The notes beneath the pieces were generated by a model that did not search any database, was not told the DNA's origin, and saw only the letters and a program-made list of their open reading frames with translations. From IMG/VR virus record IMGVR_UViG_3300021138_000034, positions 1 through 55,124 of that record: DNA of 55,124 nucleotides; one strand, given 5' to 3'. The stretch's first letter is position 1. Each line of letters opens with the position of its first letter. Of the stretch, positions 1 to 6,446 are shown piece by piece. The translations under genes were made by a program, and so were the position numbers. The DNA is from a virus.

Positions 1-1438
1 CTCCACCTCCACCGCCAGTGTCTCCACCTCCACCGCTAGTGTTAGGTGTGCACGTAAATGTAGGCGTACTTGAGCCAGAAGGATAACTTCCGCAACTTGA
101 GTATGTTCCAAGACCACCATTACAAGAAGATGTAGAGGGAGATGCTTGTGTACAAACGTTATTTACATAAGTTCCCGCGCACCCGGTTCCAGGCATTGTG
201 CAAGGTCCGGTAAGTGTTGTGGTTGTGGTTTGAGTAACTGTTGTTGTAGTGACCACCGGTGCGGTAGATGTACATGGTGGGAAAGCCGTATTGAACGCAT
301 CACTGCCGCCATATTTTCCAAAAGTACAAACTGTTTTGTACCCGGCACCTGACGCAGTTTGGTCAGTAGTAGCTACTAGAGTTGTGCAGTTTCCTACCCC
401 AACTCCGTTTTGAGAAGTAGTGCAGTAGTACTTAGGTGTAGTGTCTGCGCAGTTACAGTTAGAGTCATACGCGTAAGGGTAGCCTGATCCGCAAGGATTT
501 CCAGGAACGCAAATTCTGTAGGCAGCTGTGCCTGGAGATGGAGCTGTTGAATAGCATGCTGGGCAGTGCGCCTGGTCACCATCGTATTCGACAACGGAAC
601 AGGCGGTATTTAGGATAGAAGTTCCGACTCCAGTTGAGCCACAAGGAGCAATAGTTGAAATGCAAGGGTCGTCTGGCTGTGAAAAATACTGATAACTACA
701 CTGACCAACTCCGGCGCCTTGATAGCTTGTAGTGCACCCCCAAAAAGTCTGTGCGTTAATGCAAGTCCAACCAACGTTAGGTGCTGCTGGGTACGGAGAG
801 CATCCGTTGTAGTAGACCACGTTTCTGATAGCTACTAGGCAGTCTGGTTGCTGTGTGTAGAGGGCGGCCTCAGCAGCGGACGAGGTTACCTCTGGAACGG
901 TTGCGATCTCCATGCAAGGTACGCATCCATTTTTACAAATCCACGAAAAGCCTGATGGACATTTAGAGTTAGCAACTTGTGCTTCGTTGCAATTTGATGC
1001 AGCGTTACCTGGAGTTAGCGAAACGTCGTACTCGTCACCCTCAATGTTGTTGTGAGAGTCGTATCCAACTAACCTAAACTCATAGGTTGTGTTTGAAATT
1101 AAATTAGCAAATGTATAGTTATTACTGTCTGAGTAAACTGTTGTCTGAAGCGCGCCGTTTAAGTACATTCTTACGCTGTCGCTGTTGATTCCAAGCTGCC
1201 ACAAGAATGTTGCAGAGGTATTTCCCGTGCTGTAATTAAGAACATACGGAGAAGACGGGCGAGTTGGTGGAGCAGCAAAATCTACAGGAGCAGGGGAAGA
1301 GCCGCCAGAAGACCAGGTTTTCCATGAGCCATTGACTTTTGAATAGCCCGAAGACACGGACTTCCAACTGCCGTTGACTTTTACATAGATGGCGTTAGCT
1401 GTTTTCCAGCTGCCATTAACCTTGACCTGCTCTGACAC
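1..1438 (-). CDS. Cysteine-rich tail-fibre-like protein with FN3 domain, C-terminus cut off
   Basis: An open frame of at least 479 codons starts at GTG 1438 (AGGAG six bases upstream) and runs off the left edge without a stop. Residues about 4-40 hold three copies of a (K)VNGSWK motif, typical of short phage virion repeats. A fibronectin-III-like segment follows (about 50-135, with NTTYEFRLVGYD). The remainder is a Cys/Thr/Ser-rich extracellular-type region with many spaced cysteines, ending at the edge in a Gly-rich linker. A host-contacting virion protein is inferred from composition and from neighbouring virion-type genes; the cysteine-rich part matches no family I recognise. Confidence 0.75.
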   Translation of the reverse strand, partial: MSEQVKVNGSWKTANAIYVKVNGSWKSVSSGYSKVNGSWKTWSSGGSSPAPVDFAAPPTRPSSPYVLNYSTGNTSATFLWQLGINSDSVRMYLNGALQTTVYSDSNNYTFANLISNTTYEFRLVGYDSHNNIEGDEYDVSLTPGNAASNCNEAQVANSKCPSGFSWICKNGCVPCMEIATVPEVTSSAAEAALYTQQPDCLVAIRNVVYYNGCSPYPAAPNVGWTCINAQTFWGCTTSYQGAGVGQCSYQYFSQPDDPCISTIAPCGSTGVGTSILNTACSVVEYDGDQAHCPACYSTAPSPGTAAYRICVPGNPCGSGYPYAYDSNCNCADTTPKYYCTTSQNGVGVGNCTTLVATTDQTASGAGYKTVCTFGKYGGSDAFNTAFPPCTSTAPVVTTTTVTQTTTTTLTGPCTMPGTGCAGTYVNNVCTQASPSTSSCNGGLGTYSSCGSYPSGSSTPTFTCTPNTSGGGGDTGGGGG

Positions 1439-1450
1439 TTAAAGCTCCTA

Positions 1451-1585
1451 TCAAGGGGTATAGACGAGCCAGATATCTCCTTCTTGACCCTGCGAGCTTG
1501 TTGGGGTCGAGGTAGAGACATAGATATTGCGCTGTCCGCTAGTGTTGATGGCCTGAATTGTTGGACCATAAACTTTCTGTGCCAT
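1451..1585 (-). CDS. Small virion-associated protein (44 aa)
   Basis: Reads MAQKVYGPTIQAINTSGQ... and ends ...GQEGDIWLVYTP. The GDIW-hydrophobic ending is seen in short phage tail and fibre proteins. The start overlaps the stop of the upstream gene (TAATG), so the two are translationally coupled, and the next gene begins 13 bases after this stop. The role is inferred from context only. Confidence 0.7.
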   Translation of the reverse strand: MAQKVYGPTIQAINTSGQRNIYVSTSTPTSSQGQEGDIWLVYTP

Positions 1586-1923
1586 TATGCTGCCTCGAAT
1601 CCACTTGCCATAATATTGATAGATGCGCCTGAGCTAGCTGAGGCGTAAATCTGGTCATTTGTATTAAGCACTTGGTTAAGATCGAATGTAAGAGTAGAGT
1701 TTGATGAAACCGCAATGTTAGGGAACATCAAGTTTGAGTTTGTAGCTGTTCCGCCAGAAGGAACTAGGTAGATGCTTACTCCAACGGTCTGACCGGAGGT
1801 GTTAGATATAACCAACTGCTTTAGGGCGGTTGTTGTGCTCGAAGGCACACTGTAATAAAGAGTAGACGTAGTTGTAAGCGTCTGTGGCGCGATTAGGCGC
1901 TTTAGATTGTAGGAAACTGACAT
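1585..1923 (-). CDS. Small beta-rich virion protein (112 aa)
   Basis: Ser/Thr/Asn-rich sequence of alternating hydrophobic beta strands (for example TSTLYYSVPSSTTTALKQLV and SGQTVGVSIYLVPSGG), like small phage head- or tail-decorating proteins. GAGAGG lies upstream of ATG 1923. It sits between fibre-like genes and is coupled by TAATG to the next gene. No specific family is recognised. Confidence 0.65.
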   Translation of the reverse strand: MSVSYNLKRLIAPQTLTTTSTLYYSVPSSTTTALKQLVISNTSGQTVGVSIYLVPSGGTATNSNLMFPNIAVSSNSTLTFDLNQVLNTNDQIYASASSGASINIMASGFEAA

Positions 1924-1934
1924 GTGGTGCCTCT

Positions 1935-2066
1935 CTAGTTAAGGTGTTCTCCGCGGACACCTTTGCCTGGTTTATCATAAACAAAAATGCTTGGCTTTTC
2001 TTTAGAAGCGGCTTTTCTGACCGGCTTCTTTGCCACTTTCTTTACTTTCTTCTTCACACGTTCCAT
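1935..2066 (-). CDS. Lysine-rich small protein (43 aa)
   Basis: Starts at ATG 2066 with a strong AAGGAG eight bases upstream. The first half is extremely basic (MERVKKKVKKVAKKPVRK) and the second half is neutral (IFVYDKPGKGVRGEHLN). It resembles the histone-tail-like Lys/Ala segments elsewhere in this window, so nucleic-acid binding is plausible but not shown. Confidence 0.6.
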   Translation of the reverse strand: MERVKKKVKKVAKKPVRKAASKEKPSIFVYDKPGKGVRGEHLN

Positions 2067-2141
2067 CGATTTGACTCCTTAGCGTGTGTATCTGCGCCTT
2101 TTATTACTCCGTTAGCTCTGGTGAGAGCGTCTCTAAAATCT

Positions 2142-2969
2142 CTATCCCTGGTTGAACTGGGGGTCTGTGATTCTGCTTGGCTGGACACTTTGCACCTCCG
2201 GACTATTCAAGAAAGCGGCTTTAGCTGCTGGGTTATTTGACATAACTGTGCTTGGACGATTTTTATTACTTGTAGCCGTTGTTGGATTCAAATCTTTTTC
2301 TGCGCCTAGCGCCTTCATACTTGAGCGAGTATTGGTAGTTCCAGCAAAACGTCCAGACTTCATATCTGACCAAGAAACCTTGTTTCCAGCAATACTAGCT
2401 GAGCTCTTTCCAGGCTTTGAAGGTCCTGAGAAAAATACTTGACGATTTGCCGTTTCAAGTGCTGGGTTTGGTCCTGAGTTAATTTGACCAAATTGCTTTG
2501 ACTTAGGGGCCTCAATAGCTTTAGGTGGAGCTGCAATAGCTCTACGACCTCCGCCAGAGATTGAATTAGGAATTACTTCAGCATCAATAATTTCTGGTTC
2601 TGGAGCTGGCAACCCTTTAGGGCTAGATTCAACAATCTCTCCCTCTTCAACGTTACTGCCAGTAACTTTGTCTTCAGAAGATCGGCCACGCTCTTTATAA
2701 GGAGGTTCCCACTTTGAGGATTTACCTTTGACTTCTTTCCAGACTCTTTCTTTCTGAAGGCCAATTTTGCCCCCAGTAGGGATTCCAGAAAACCCCATAA
2801 CACTTGAAGAGCTTCCTGGATTGTAAGTAAGTCCAGTAATCCTCTTCTTGCCTTCAAAGACTTTGCTAACTTCTACTTTCTTTTTTTGGTACGGGACATT
2901 AACCTTGCGGGTTTCTGTCTTGTACTTAGTCCCACTTGAGGGACTATTCGGAAAAGAGAAGGTTGCCAT
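2142..2969 (-). CDS. Low-complexity hypothetical protein (275 aa)
   Basis: Lys/Ser/Pro-rich, largely disordered composition. The N-terminus is MATFSFPNSPSSGTKYKTET and a Pro/Ala segment lies near residues 110-160. No membrane segment, signal peptide or catalytic motif was seen. It is the last gene before the tRNA cluster and is co-directional with the virion-type genes. Function unknown; a virion or scaffolding role is only possible. Confidence 0.55.
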   Translation of the reverse strand: MATFSFPNSPSSGTKYKTETRKVNVPYQKKKVEVSKVFEGKKRITGLTYNPGSSSSVMGFSGIPTGGKIGLQKERVWKEVKGKSSKWEPPYKERGRSSEDKVTGSNVEEGEIVESSPKGLPAPEPEIIDAEVIPNSISGGGRRAIAAPPKAIEAPKSKQFGQINSGPNPALETANRQVFFSGPSKPGKSSASIAGNKVSWSDMKSGRFAGTTNTRSSMKALGAEKDLNPTTATSNKNRPSTVMSNNPAAKAAFLNSPEVQSVQPSRITDPQFNQG

Positions 2970-3012
2970 ACTGTAATTATGAAGTAAGGCTCCCGGATAA
3001 AACTGCTAAAAG

Positions 3013-3083
3013 CTCCCAGACATGGATTCGAACCACAACTAACTGCTCCAGAGGCAGCTGTCCTACCGTTAGACGATCTGGGA
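3013..3083 (-). tRNA. tRNA-Gln (CUG)
   Basis: 71-nt cloverleaf: acceptor TCCCAGA/TCTGGGA, anticodon arm GCTGC-CTCTGGA-GCAGT giving anticodon CUG, and T-loop TTCGAAT. Discriminator G. CCA is not encoded. Confidence 0.9.
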
Positions 3084-3087
3084 ATGG

Positions 3088-3160
3088 AGCGGTTGGCGAG
3101 GCTCGAACTCGTGACCTGTACCTTGGCAAGGTACCGCTCTACCAACTGAGCTACAACCGC
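3088..3160 (-). tRNA. tRNA-Gly (GCC)
   Basis: 73-nt cloverleaf: acceptor GCGGTTG/CAACCGC, anticodon arm GTACC-TTGCCAA-GGTAC (anticodon GCC), T-loop TTCGAGC. One A-C mismatch sits at the outer pair of the T stem. Confidence 0.9.
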
Positions 3161-3164
3161 TTGG

Positions 3165-3237
3165 CTGGCCCGCCTGGGCTCGAACCAGGGACATTTCGAT
3201 TAACAGTCGAATGCTCTGCCAACTGAGCTACGGGCCA
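3165..3237 (-). tRNA. tRNA-Asn (GUU)
   Basis: 73-nt cloverleaf: acceptor TGGCCCG/CGGGCCA, anticodon arm TTCGA-CTGTTAA-TCGAA (anticodon GUU), T stem CCTGG/CCAGG with loop TTCGAGC. Confidence 0.92.
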
Positions 3238-3242
3238 TTAGG

Positions 3243-3482
3243 TTACGCCTCTAAAGCGTCCCTTTCGTTAATGAGTCGGTTTAATGTTTGCTCATTAATC
3301 GCCATCTCATTTTCTAAAAACTTGACTTCACTCTCAGACAATGTCTCACGGTTTTCGTCAAGCGCTTTTGTCATTTCGGCAAGCATTCGGGTAGCAATCT
3401 CAACTTGAGTAATCCGACGCTTAAGCATAAAGTCTTTATGCTCTTGTAGACGAGCTGCCTTCTTTTCTTGTGTCTTTGACAT
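3243..3482 (-). CDS. Coiled-coil hypothetical protein (79 aa)
   Basis: Highly charged, helical sequence (MSKTQEKKAARLQEHKDF...) with heptad-like spacing throughout, embedded in the tRNA cluster. No known motif. The next small coiled-coil gene lies 4 bases upstream, so the two look like a pair. Confidence 0.6.
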   Translation of the reverse strand: MSKTQEKKAARLQEHKDFMLKRRITQVEIATRMLAEMTKALDENRETLSESEVKFLENEMAINEQTLNRLINERDALEA

Positions 3483-3486
3483 GTCG

Positions 3487-3747
3487 TTATGATCCCATCA
3501 AATAACCGATTAATTGTTGCTTAAAGTGCTCTCTACCACGACTAAATGCGGCTTCGGTATCTGCTTTTACTTCTGGAGTAAGTTGCAACAATTCATACTT
3601 TTTTCTATATTCTCGGGCTTGGGTTTCCCAATGCTCACGAGCTTGTCTAGATACTTCAAGCGCGCTTTCTAGATCAGCAATCATCTCTAGATTTTTGCGA
3701 TAACGTTTGCGGAGTACAAGGGGTAGATTCATACGAGAACTATACAC
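3487..3747 (-). CDS. Coiled-coil hypothetical protein (86 or 81 aa)
   Basis: Charged helical protein with a basic N-terminus (MNLPLVLRKRYRKNLEM) followed by heptads. The start is uncertain: GTG 3747 has a weak GGGG upstream, and ATG 3732 is in frame without a clear ribosome site. It lies between tRNA genes. Function unknown. Confidence 0.55.
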   Translation of the reverse strand: MYSSRMNLPLVLRKRYRKNLEMIADLESALEVSRQAREHWETQAREYRKKYELLQLTPEVKADTEAAFSRGREHFKQQLIGYLMGS

Positions 3748-3767
3748 ACCCCGGTATTTTAAACAAG

Positions 3768-3840
3768 TGCTCCTCGTAGGATTTGAACCTACACTGGCCA
3801 GTTCCTAAAACTGGTGCCTCTACCGTTGGGCTAGAGAAGC
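3768..3840 (-). tRNA. tRNA-Leu-like (UAG) with short variable loop
   Basis: 73-nt cloverleaf: acceptor GCTTCTC/GAGGAGC, anticodon arm CCAGT-TTTAGGA-ACTGG (anticodon UAG, reads CUA), variable loop CCAGT of five bases, T stem GTAGG/CCTAC, discriminator A. Bacterial leucine tRNAs normally carry a long variable arm, so charging identity is uncertain. Confidence 0.8.
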
Positions 3841-3917
3841 TGGTTGCGGGAGTGGGATTTGAACCCACGACCTAGAGCTTATGAGGCTCCCGAGCTTCCG
3901 AGCTGCTCTATCCCGCA
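3841..3917 (-). tRNA. tRNA-Met (CAU) with encoded CCA
   Basis: 74-nt cloverleaf plus encoded CCA (3841-3843): acceptor TGCGGGA/TCCCGCA, anticodon arm GGAGC-CTCATAA-GCTCT. Positions 1-72 are paired and the three G-C pairs of initiator tRNA are missing, so an elongator is likely. A lysidine-modified Ile tRNA cannot be excluded. The next tRNA begins right after the CCA. Confidence 0.88.
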
Positions 3918-3979
3918 ATAAGTGACCTCCCTGGTGCGCTTTGAGTAGAGGCGTGGGAGGTGCTGTAAGATAAGGATAG

Positions 3980-4050
3980 CACCGTCTCTAGGAGTCGAAC
4001 CCAGGCTAGTGAGGTTGGAGCTCACTGTGCTACCGTAACACTTAGACGAT
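3980..4050 (-). tRNA. tRNA-Trp (CCA)
   Basis: 71-nt cloverleaf: acceptor ATCGTCT/AGACGGT with one wobble, anticodon arm GTGAG-CTCCAAC-CTCAC (anticodon CCA), T stem CTGGG/CCTAG, discriminator G as usual for Trp. Confidence 0.88.
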
Positions 4051-4055
4051 AAGTA

Positions 4056-4154
4056 TCAACCGCGCCATCCGTTTTTACGGCGAATATGACCGTTGACTCT
4101 GTTCCCTAGATGATCGCTAGTAGGGCGTTTTCGACGACGCTTATCTACCACCAC
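4056..4154 (-). CDS. Possible small arginine-rich protein (32 aa)
   Basis: An open frame in the gap between tRNA-Trp and tRNA-Thr encodes a very basic peptide (VDKRRRKRPTSDHLGNRVNG...). Candidate GTG starts are at 4154 and 4151 behind AAGGG. The frame stays open further upstream without an ATG, GTG or TTG. The codons read like a real protein, but the start is weak. Confidence 0.4.
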   Translation of the reverse strand: MVVDKRRRKRPTSDHLGNRVNGHIRRKNGWRG

Positions 4155-4217
4155 GCCACCCTTGTTGGATTCGGGACAGTTGTACTCAACGAGAGGTCGA
4201 AGTCTAGTTGAGCCCTG

Positions 4218-4289
4218 AGCCCCCTATCTGATTTGAACAGATGACCGCCCGCTTACAAGGCGGGTGCTCTACCACTGAGCTAAGGAGGC
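4218..4289 (-). tRNA. tRNA-Thr (UGU)
   Basis: 72-nt cloverleaf: acceptor GCCTCCT/AGGGGGC with one wobble, anticodon arm CCCGC-CTTGTAA-GCGGG (anticodon UGU), T stem ATCTG/CAGAT. Confidence 0.92.
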
Positions 4290-4392
4290 GTTGAGCCGTT
4301 TTACTTCATGCTCAGGAAGGCGTTGTTACGCACCAGACCTAGCTGGCTGGGCGTCGAAGCCCTTGGTAACCAGTAGGAACTTTTGTATTAGT

Positions 4393-4914
4393 TTACTTGA
4401 TTTTGATTACCTTTGGCTTAAGTTCCTCAGGAAGTTCGCGCTTAACCTTGATGGTCAAAAGACCGTCTTTAAGATCAGCTGATTTTACTTCCATGAACTC
4501 TCCGAGCACGAACTGCTGGGACCAGGAGCGTTCGGCAATTCCTTGATGGATTACCACGTCCTTAGTCTTTTCGGCTTCGGTAATTGACTTGACCGTAAGC
4601 ATGTCCTTCTCTACCGTGATTTCGATATCTTCACGTGTGTAACCGGCCACAGCCAACTCTACAGTGTAGTTATTTTCATCTACGCGGATTAGGTTGTAAG
4701 GTGGGAACGATGTTGGCTTACGATTGATAGTTGCCCACTGACTCCAGCGCTCTACTTGGTCGTTAAACCCAATAAAGAATTGGTCACTAAAAAGCGACGG
4801 AAGGGTAATAACCGTTGAAGTTGGTGTGGTTTTTGGGCGTTCTTTTGGCCAAGGGTCGCGAATGCCCCATTGGTCTTTGCCGTGTGGATTTGGAATTGGA
4901 TAGCCTGATGCCAT
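4393..4914 (-). CDS. Hsp20/alpha-crystallin small heat-shock protein (IbpA type)
   Basis: 173 residues. An alpha-crystallin domain spans about 70-160, with the IbpA-like stretch PPYNLIRVDENNYTVELAVAG and QGIAERSWSQQF. The variable N-terminal arm is Pro-rich. A clear AAGGAG precedes ATG 4914. Small heat-shock proteins hold unfolded client proteins; in phages they are thought to help virion assembly or protect infected cells. It is separated by a hairpin from the endolysin gene upstream. Confidence 0.93.
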   Translation of the reverse strand: MASGYPIPNPHGKDQWGIRDPWPKERPKTTPTSTVITLPSLFSDQFFIGFNDQVERWSQWATINRKPTSFPPYNLIRVDENNYTVELAVAGYTREDIEITVEKDMLTVKSITEAEKTKDVVIHQGIAERSWSQQFVLGEFMEVKSADLKDGLLTIKVKRELPEELKPKVIKIK

Positions 4915-4941
4915 TTTATATCTCCTTAGACGATATAAGTA

Positions 4942-4976
4942 AATTAGACGGCCCCCGATTGGCGAGCCGTCTAATT
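4942..4976 (-). terminator. Hairpin downstream of endolysin
   Basis: An 11-bp perfect stem (AATTAGACGGC / GCCGTCTAATT) with a 13-nt loop lies between the endolysin stop and the Hsp20 start. The T-run that follows on the minus strand is short, so termination efficiency is uncertain. Confidence 0.6.
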
Positions 4977-5006
4977 AGACTATCAAGTGCAATTACTCAA
5001 ATGTTC

Positions 5007-5807
5007 CTAAGCGTGATTAAAAATTTCCTGCCAAGTCTTAGGTCCGATGATGCCATTAGGGTCTAACTCGTGGTTAGCTGTTTGAACTGCAATAACAGCC
5101 TTCTTTGTAGCCGGGCCATATTGACCGTCTGCGTCTAAACCAAGAACCATCTGGATCAGCTTAACGTTGTCGTTTGTATCACCAGGATTGATTGTTCCAG
5201 GGAAACCTGGAGCTGGCTTTGGAGCAGGCGGGGTAGCAGGATGGGAGTTAGCTGCAGCGCCAGCATAGGCTGGACGACCAAAGCCAACTACTGTTGACCA
5301 AAGATGTCGTTTGTTATCTGGTCGAAATCCTCGAACGTTAGAGGCAACTTCTCCGCCGTTGTTAGGACTTCCTGCAGGGCGCTTGTCAGGGCTGGTGTTG
5401 CCCTCAACTGTGGTGATTGTTCCATCGCCATTGTCCTTAAGTACTACGCCTACGTGCTGGATTGGACTTGAAGGAAGCGCATTAGGGATAAATGAGAAGT
5501 AGATCAAGTCACCTGGTTGTGGATGCGCGGTAGCTGCATCCGCCCAAGTTCCAGCCTTCTTAAATGCAGCAGCGCCATTAGGTGTGTAAACAGTATCTGG
5601 AATTGTTACTCCAGCCTGCTTAGCGCACCACATCATGAAGCTTCCGCACCATGCTTGGAAGTTATGACCTGTAAAAGCGCCGTAATCTGTCTCGTTATCT
5701 TTTGGTCCTTCGATAACACCGACCTGTGACAAAGCTACTTCTAGGAAACGTGCTGCTGTTCCTTGAGCGTTAGCTCCTACTGGTGGTACTGGTTTTGCTG
5801 ATGCCAT
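5007..5807 (-). CDS. Endolysin: CHAP amidase/peptidase with peptidoglycan-binding domain
   Basis: 266 residues. The CHAP domain covers about 20-160, with the catalytic Cys in QAWCGSF (C54), His in IQHVGVVL (H118) and the acidic partner in TVEGNTS (E135). After an Ala/Pro linker (about 175-195), a PG-binding-1 domain covers about 200-262 (GDTNDNVKLIQMVLGLDADG, YGPATKKAV, GIIGPKTW). It cleaves host peptidoglycan for release. There is no signal peptide, so export would depend on the holin-like genes just upstream. AGGAG precedes ATG 5807. Confidence 0.93.
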   Translation of the reverse strand: MASAKPVPPVGANAQGTAARFLEVALSQVGVIEGPKDNETDYGAFTGHNFQAWCGSFMMWCAKQAGVTIPDTVYTPNGAAAFKKAGTWADAATAHPQPGDLIYFSFIPNALPSSPIQHVGVVLKDNGDGTITTVEGNTSPDKRPAGSPNNGGEVASNVRGFRPDNKRHLWSTVVGFGRPAYAGAAANSHPATPPAPKPAPGFPGTINPGDTNDNVKLIQMVLGLDADGQYGPATKKAVIAVQTANHELDPNGIIGPKTWQEIFNHA

Positions 5808-5815
5808 TGTTACTC

Positions 5816-6274
5816 CTAGTTATAGTTTGGGTCTACTGCTGCTGGAGCAGCTGGAGTAGCATCTACAGCAGGAGCTGCAGCTGCTGGAGTAGAGTCTACA
5901 GCAGGAGCTGCAGTTGTTTGTGTTGGGATAGCTGAAGCTACAGTTTTGCTTCCATCTGCGTTGATAACAATTGCTTCGCCATTTTGACGAGCTTCTACAG
6001 CAAGGTCAGCTGCTGTTGTAGCCTTAGTGTCAATTGAAGCAAACGCTGCATTAATTTCGTCCATGCTGAGCTTGCCGTCATCCATAAAGCCGCGAGCAAG
6101 TTTTTCAACCACAGCTGCTACAGCTGTGATGCCGGCAACGCTCATTGCCTTAACTGTTGAGATGCCTGCTACAGCACCGGCACCAATAACGCCAAGAGCG
6201 CTTGCGGTAAAAGCTGCGACAATGCGCATAAGCACATTGAAGAAAAGCTTGTACGTGTTAATTAGTTTTATCAT
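5816..6274 (-). CDS. Membrane protein, holin candidate, with Ala/Pro repeat tail (152 aa)
   Basis: The N-terminal half holds hydrophobic segments (about 5-30 and 32-58, rich in Ala/Gly/Val). A soluble region follows, then a C-terminal tail of APAVD.TPAA-type repeats (about 115-150). It stands directly before the endolysin, as expected of a holin or antiholin. It overlaps the previous small membrane gene by 17 bases. Confidence 0.6.
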   Translation of the reverse strand: MIKLINTYKLFFNVLMRIVAAFTASALGVIGAGAVAGISTVKAMSVAGITAVAAVVEKLARGFMDDGKLSMDEINAAFASIDTKATTAADLAVEARQNGEAIVINADGSKTVASAIPTQTTAAPAVDSTPAAAAPAVDATPAAPAAVDPNYN

Positions 6275-6446
6275 CCTGTGTTTCCTTTGGGTTTCTTAGT
6301 CGATATGTGGTTAACCACATAAAGATTGCGATTAATGTTGCGTCACCTACGACAGTTTTTGCGGAACCTGTTAGAACTAGCCATGCTGAGAAAAGACCAA
6401 CAAAGGTCCAAGTCTGGTTAGCTAAGTCTCTTAGAAGACCTTTCAT
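6258..6446 (-). CDS. Small membrane protein, holin candidate (62 aa)
   Basis: Two hydrophobic segments (about 12-30 and 33-50) separated by a short turn, with a charged C-terminus. This is the size and shape of small phage holins. A strong AGGAGGAGGA ribosome site lies inside the end of the upstream gene. Together with 5816-6274 and the endolysin it forms a lysis cassette. Confidence 0.6.
   Translation of the reverse strand: MKGLLRDLANQTWTFVGLFSAWLVLTGSAKTVVGDATLIAIFMWLTTYRLRNPKETQDDKTN

Noticed and set aside
3921-3957. Possible truncated tRNA between tRNA-Met and tRNA-Trp (ACCTCCC/GGGAGGT arms)
   Set aside because: Only a 7-bp stem exists; there is no anticodon or T arm between the arms.
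3013-4289. Suppressor tRNA reading TAG
   Set aside because: None of the seven anticodons is CUA; the UAG anticodon reads CUA sense codons.
4290-4392. Extra tRNA or gene between tRNA-Thr and Hsp20
   Set aside because: Only short hairpins (GGGC/GCCC and GCGT/ACGC) are present; no cloverleaf or open frame.
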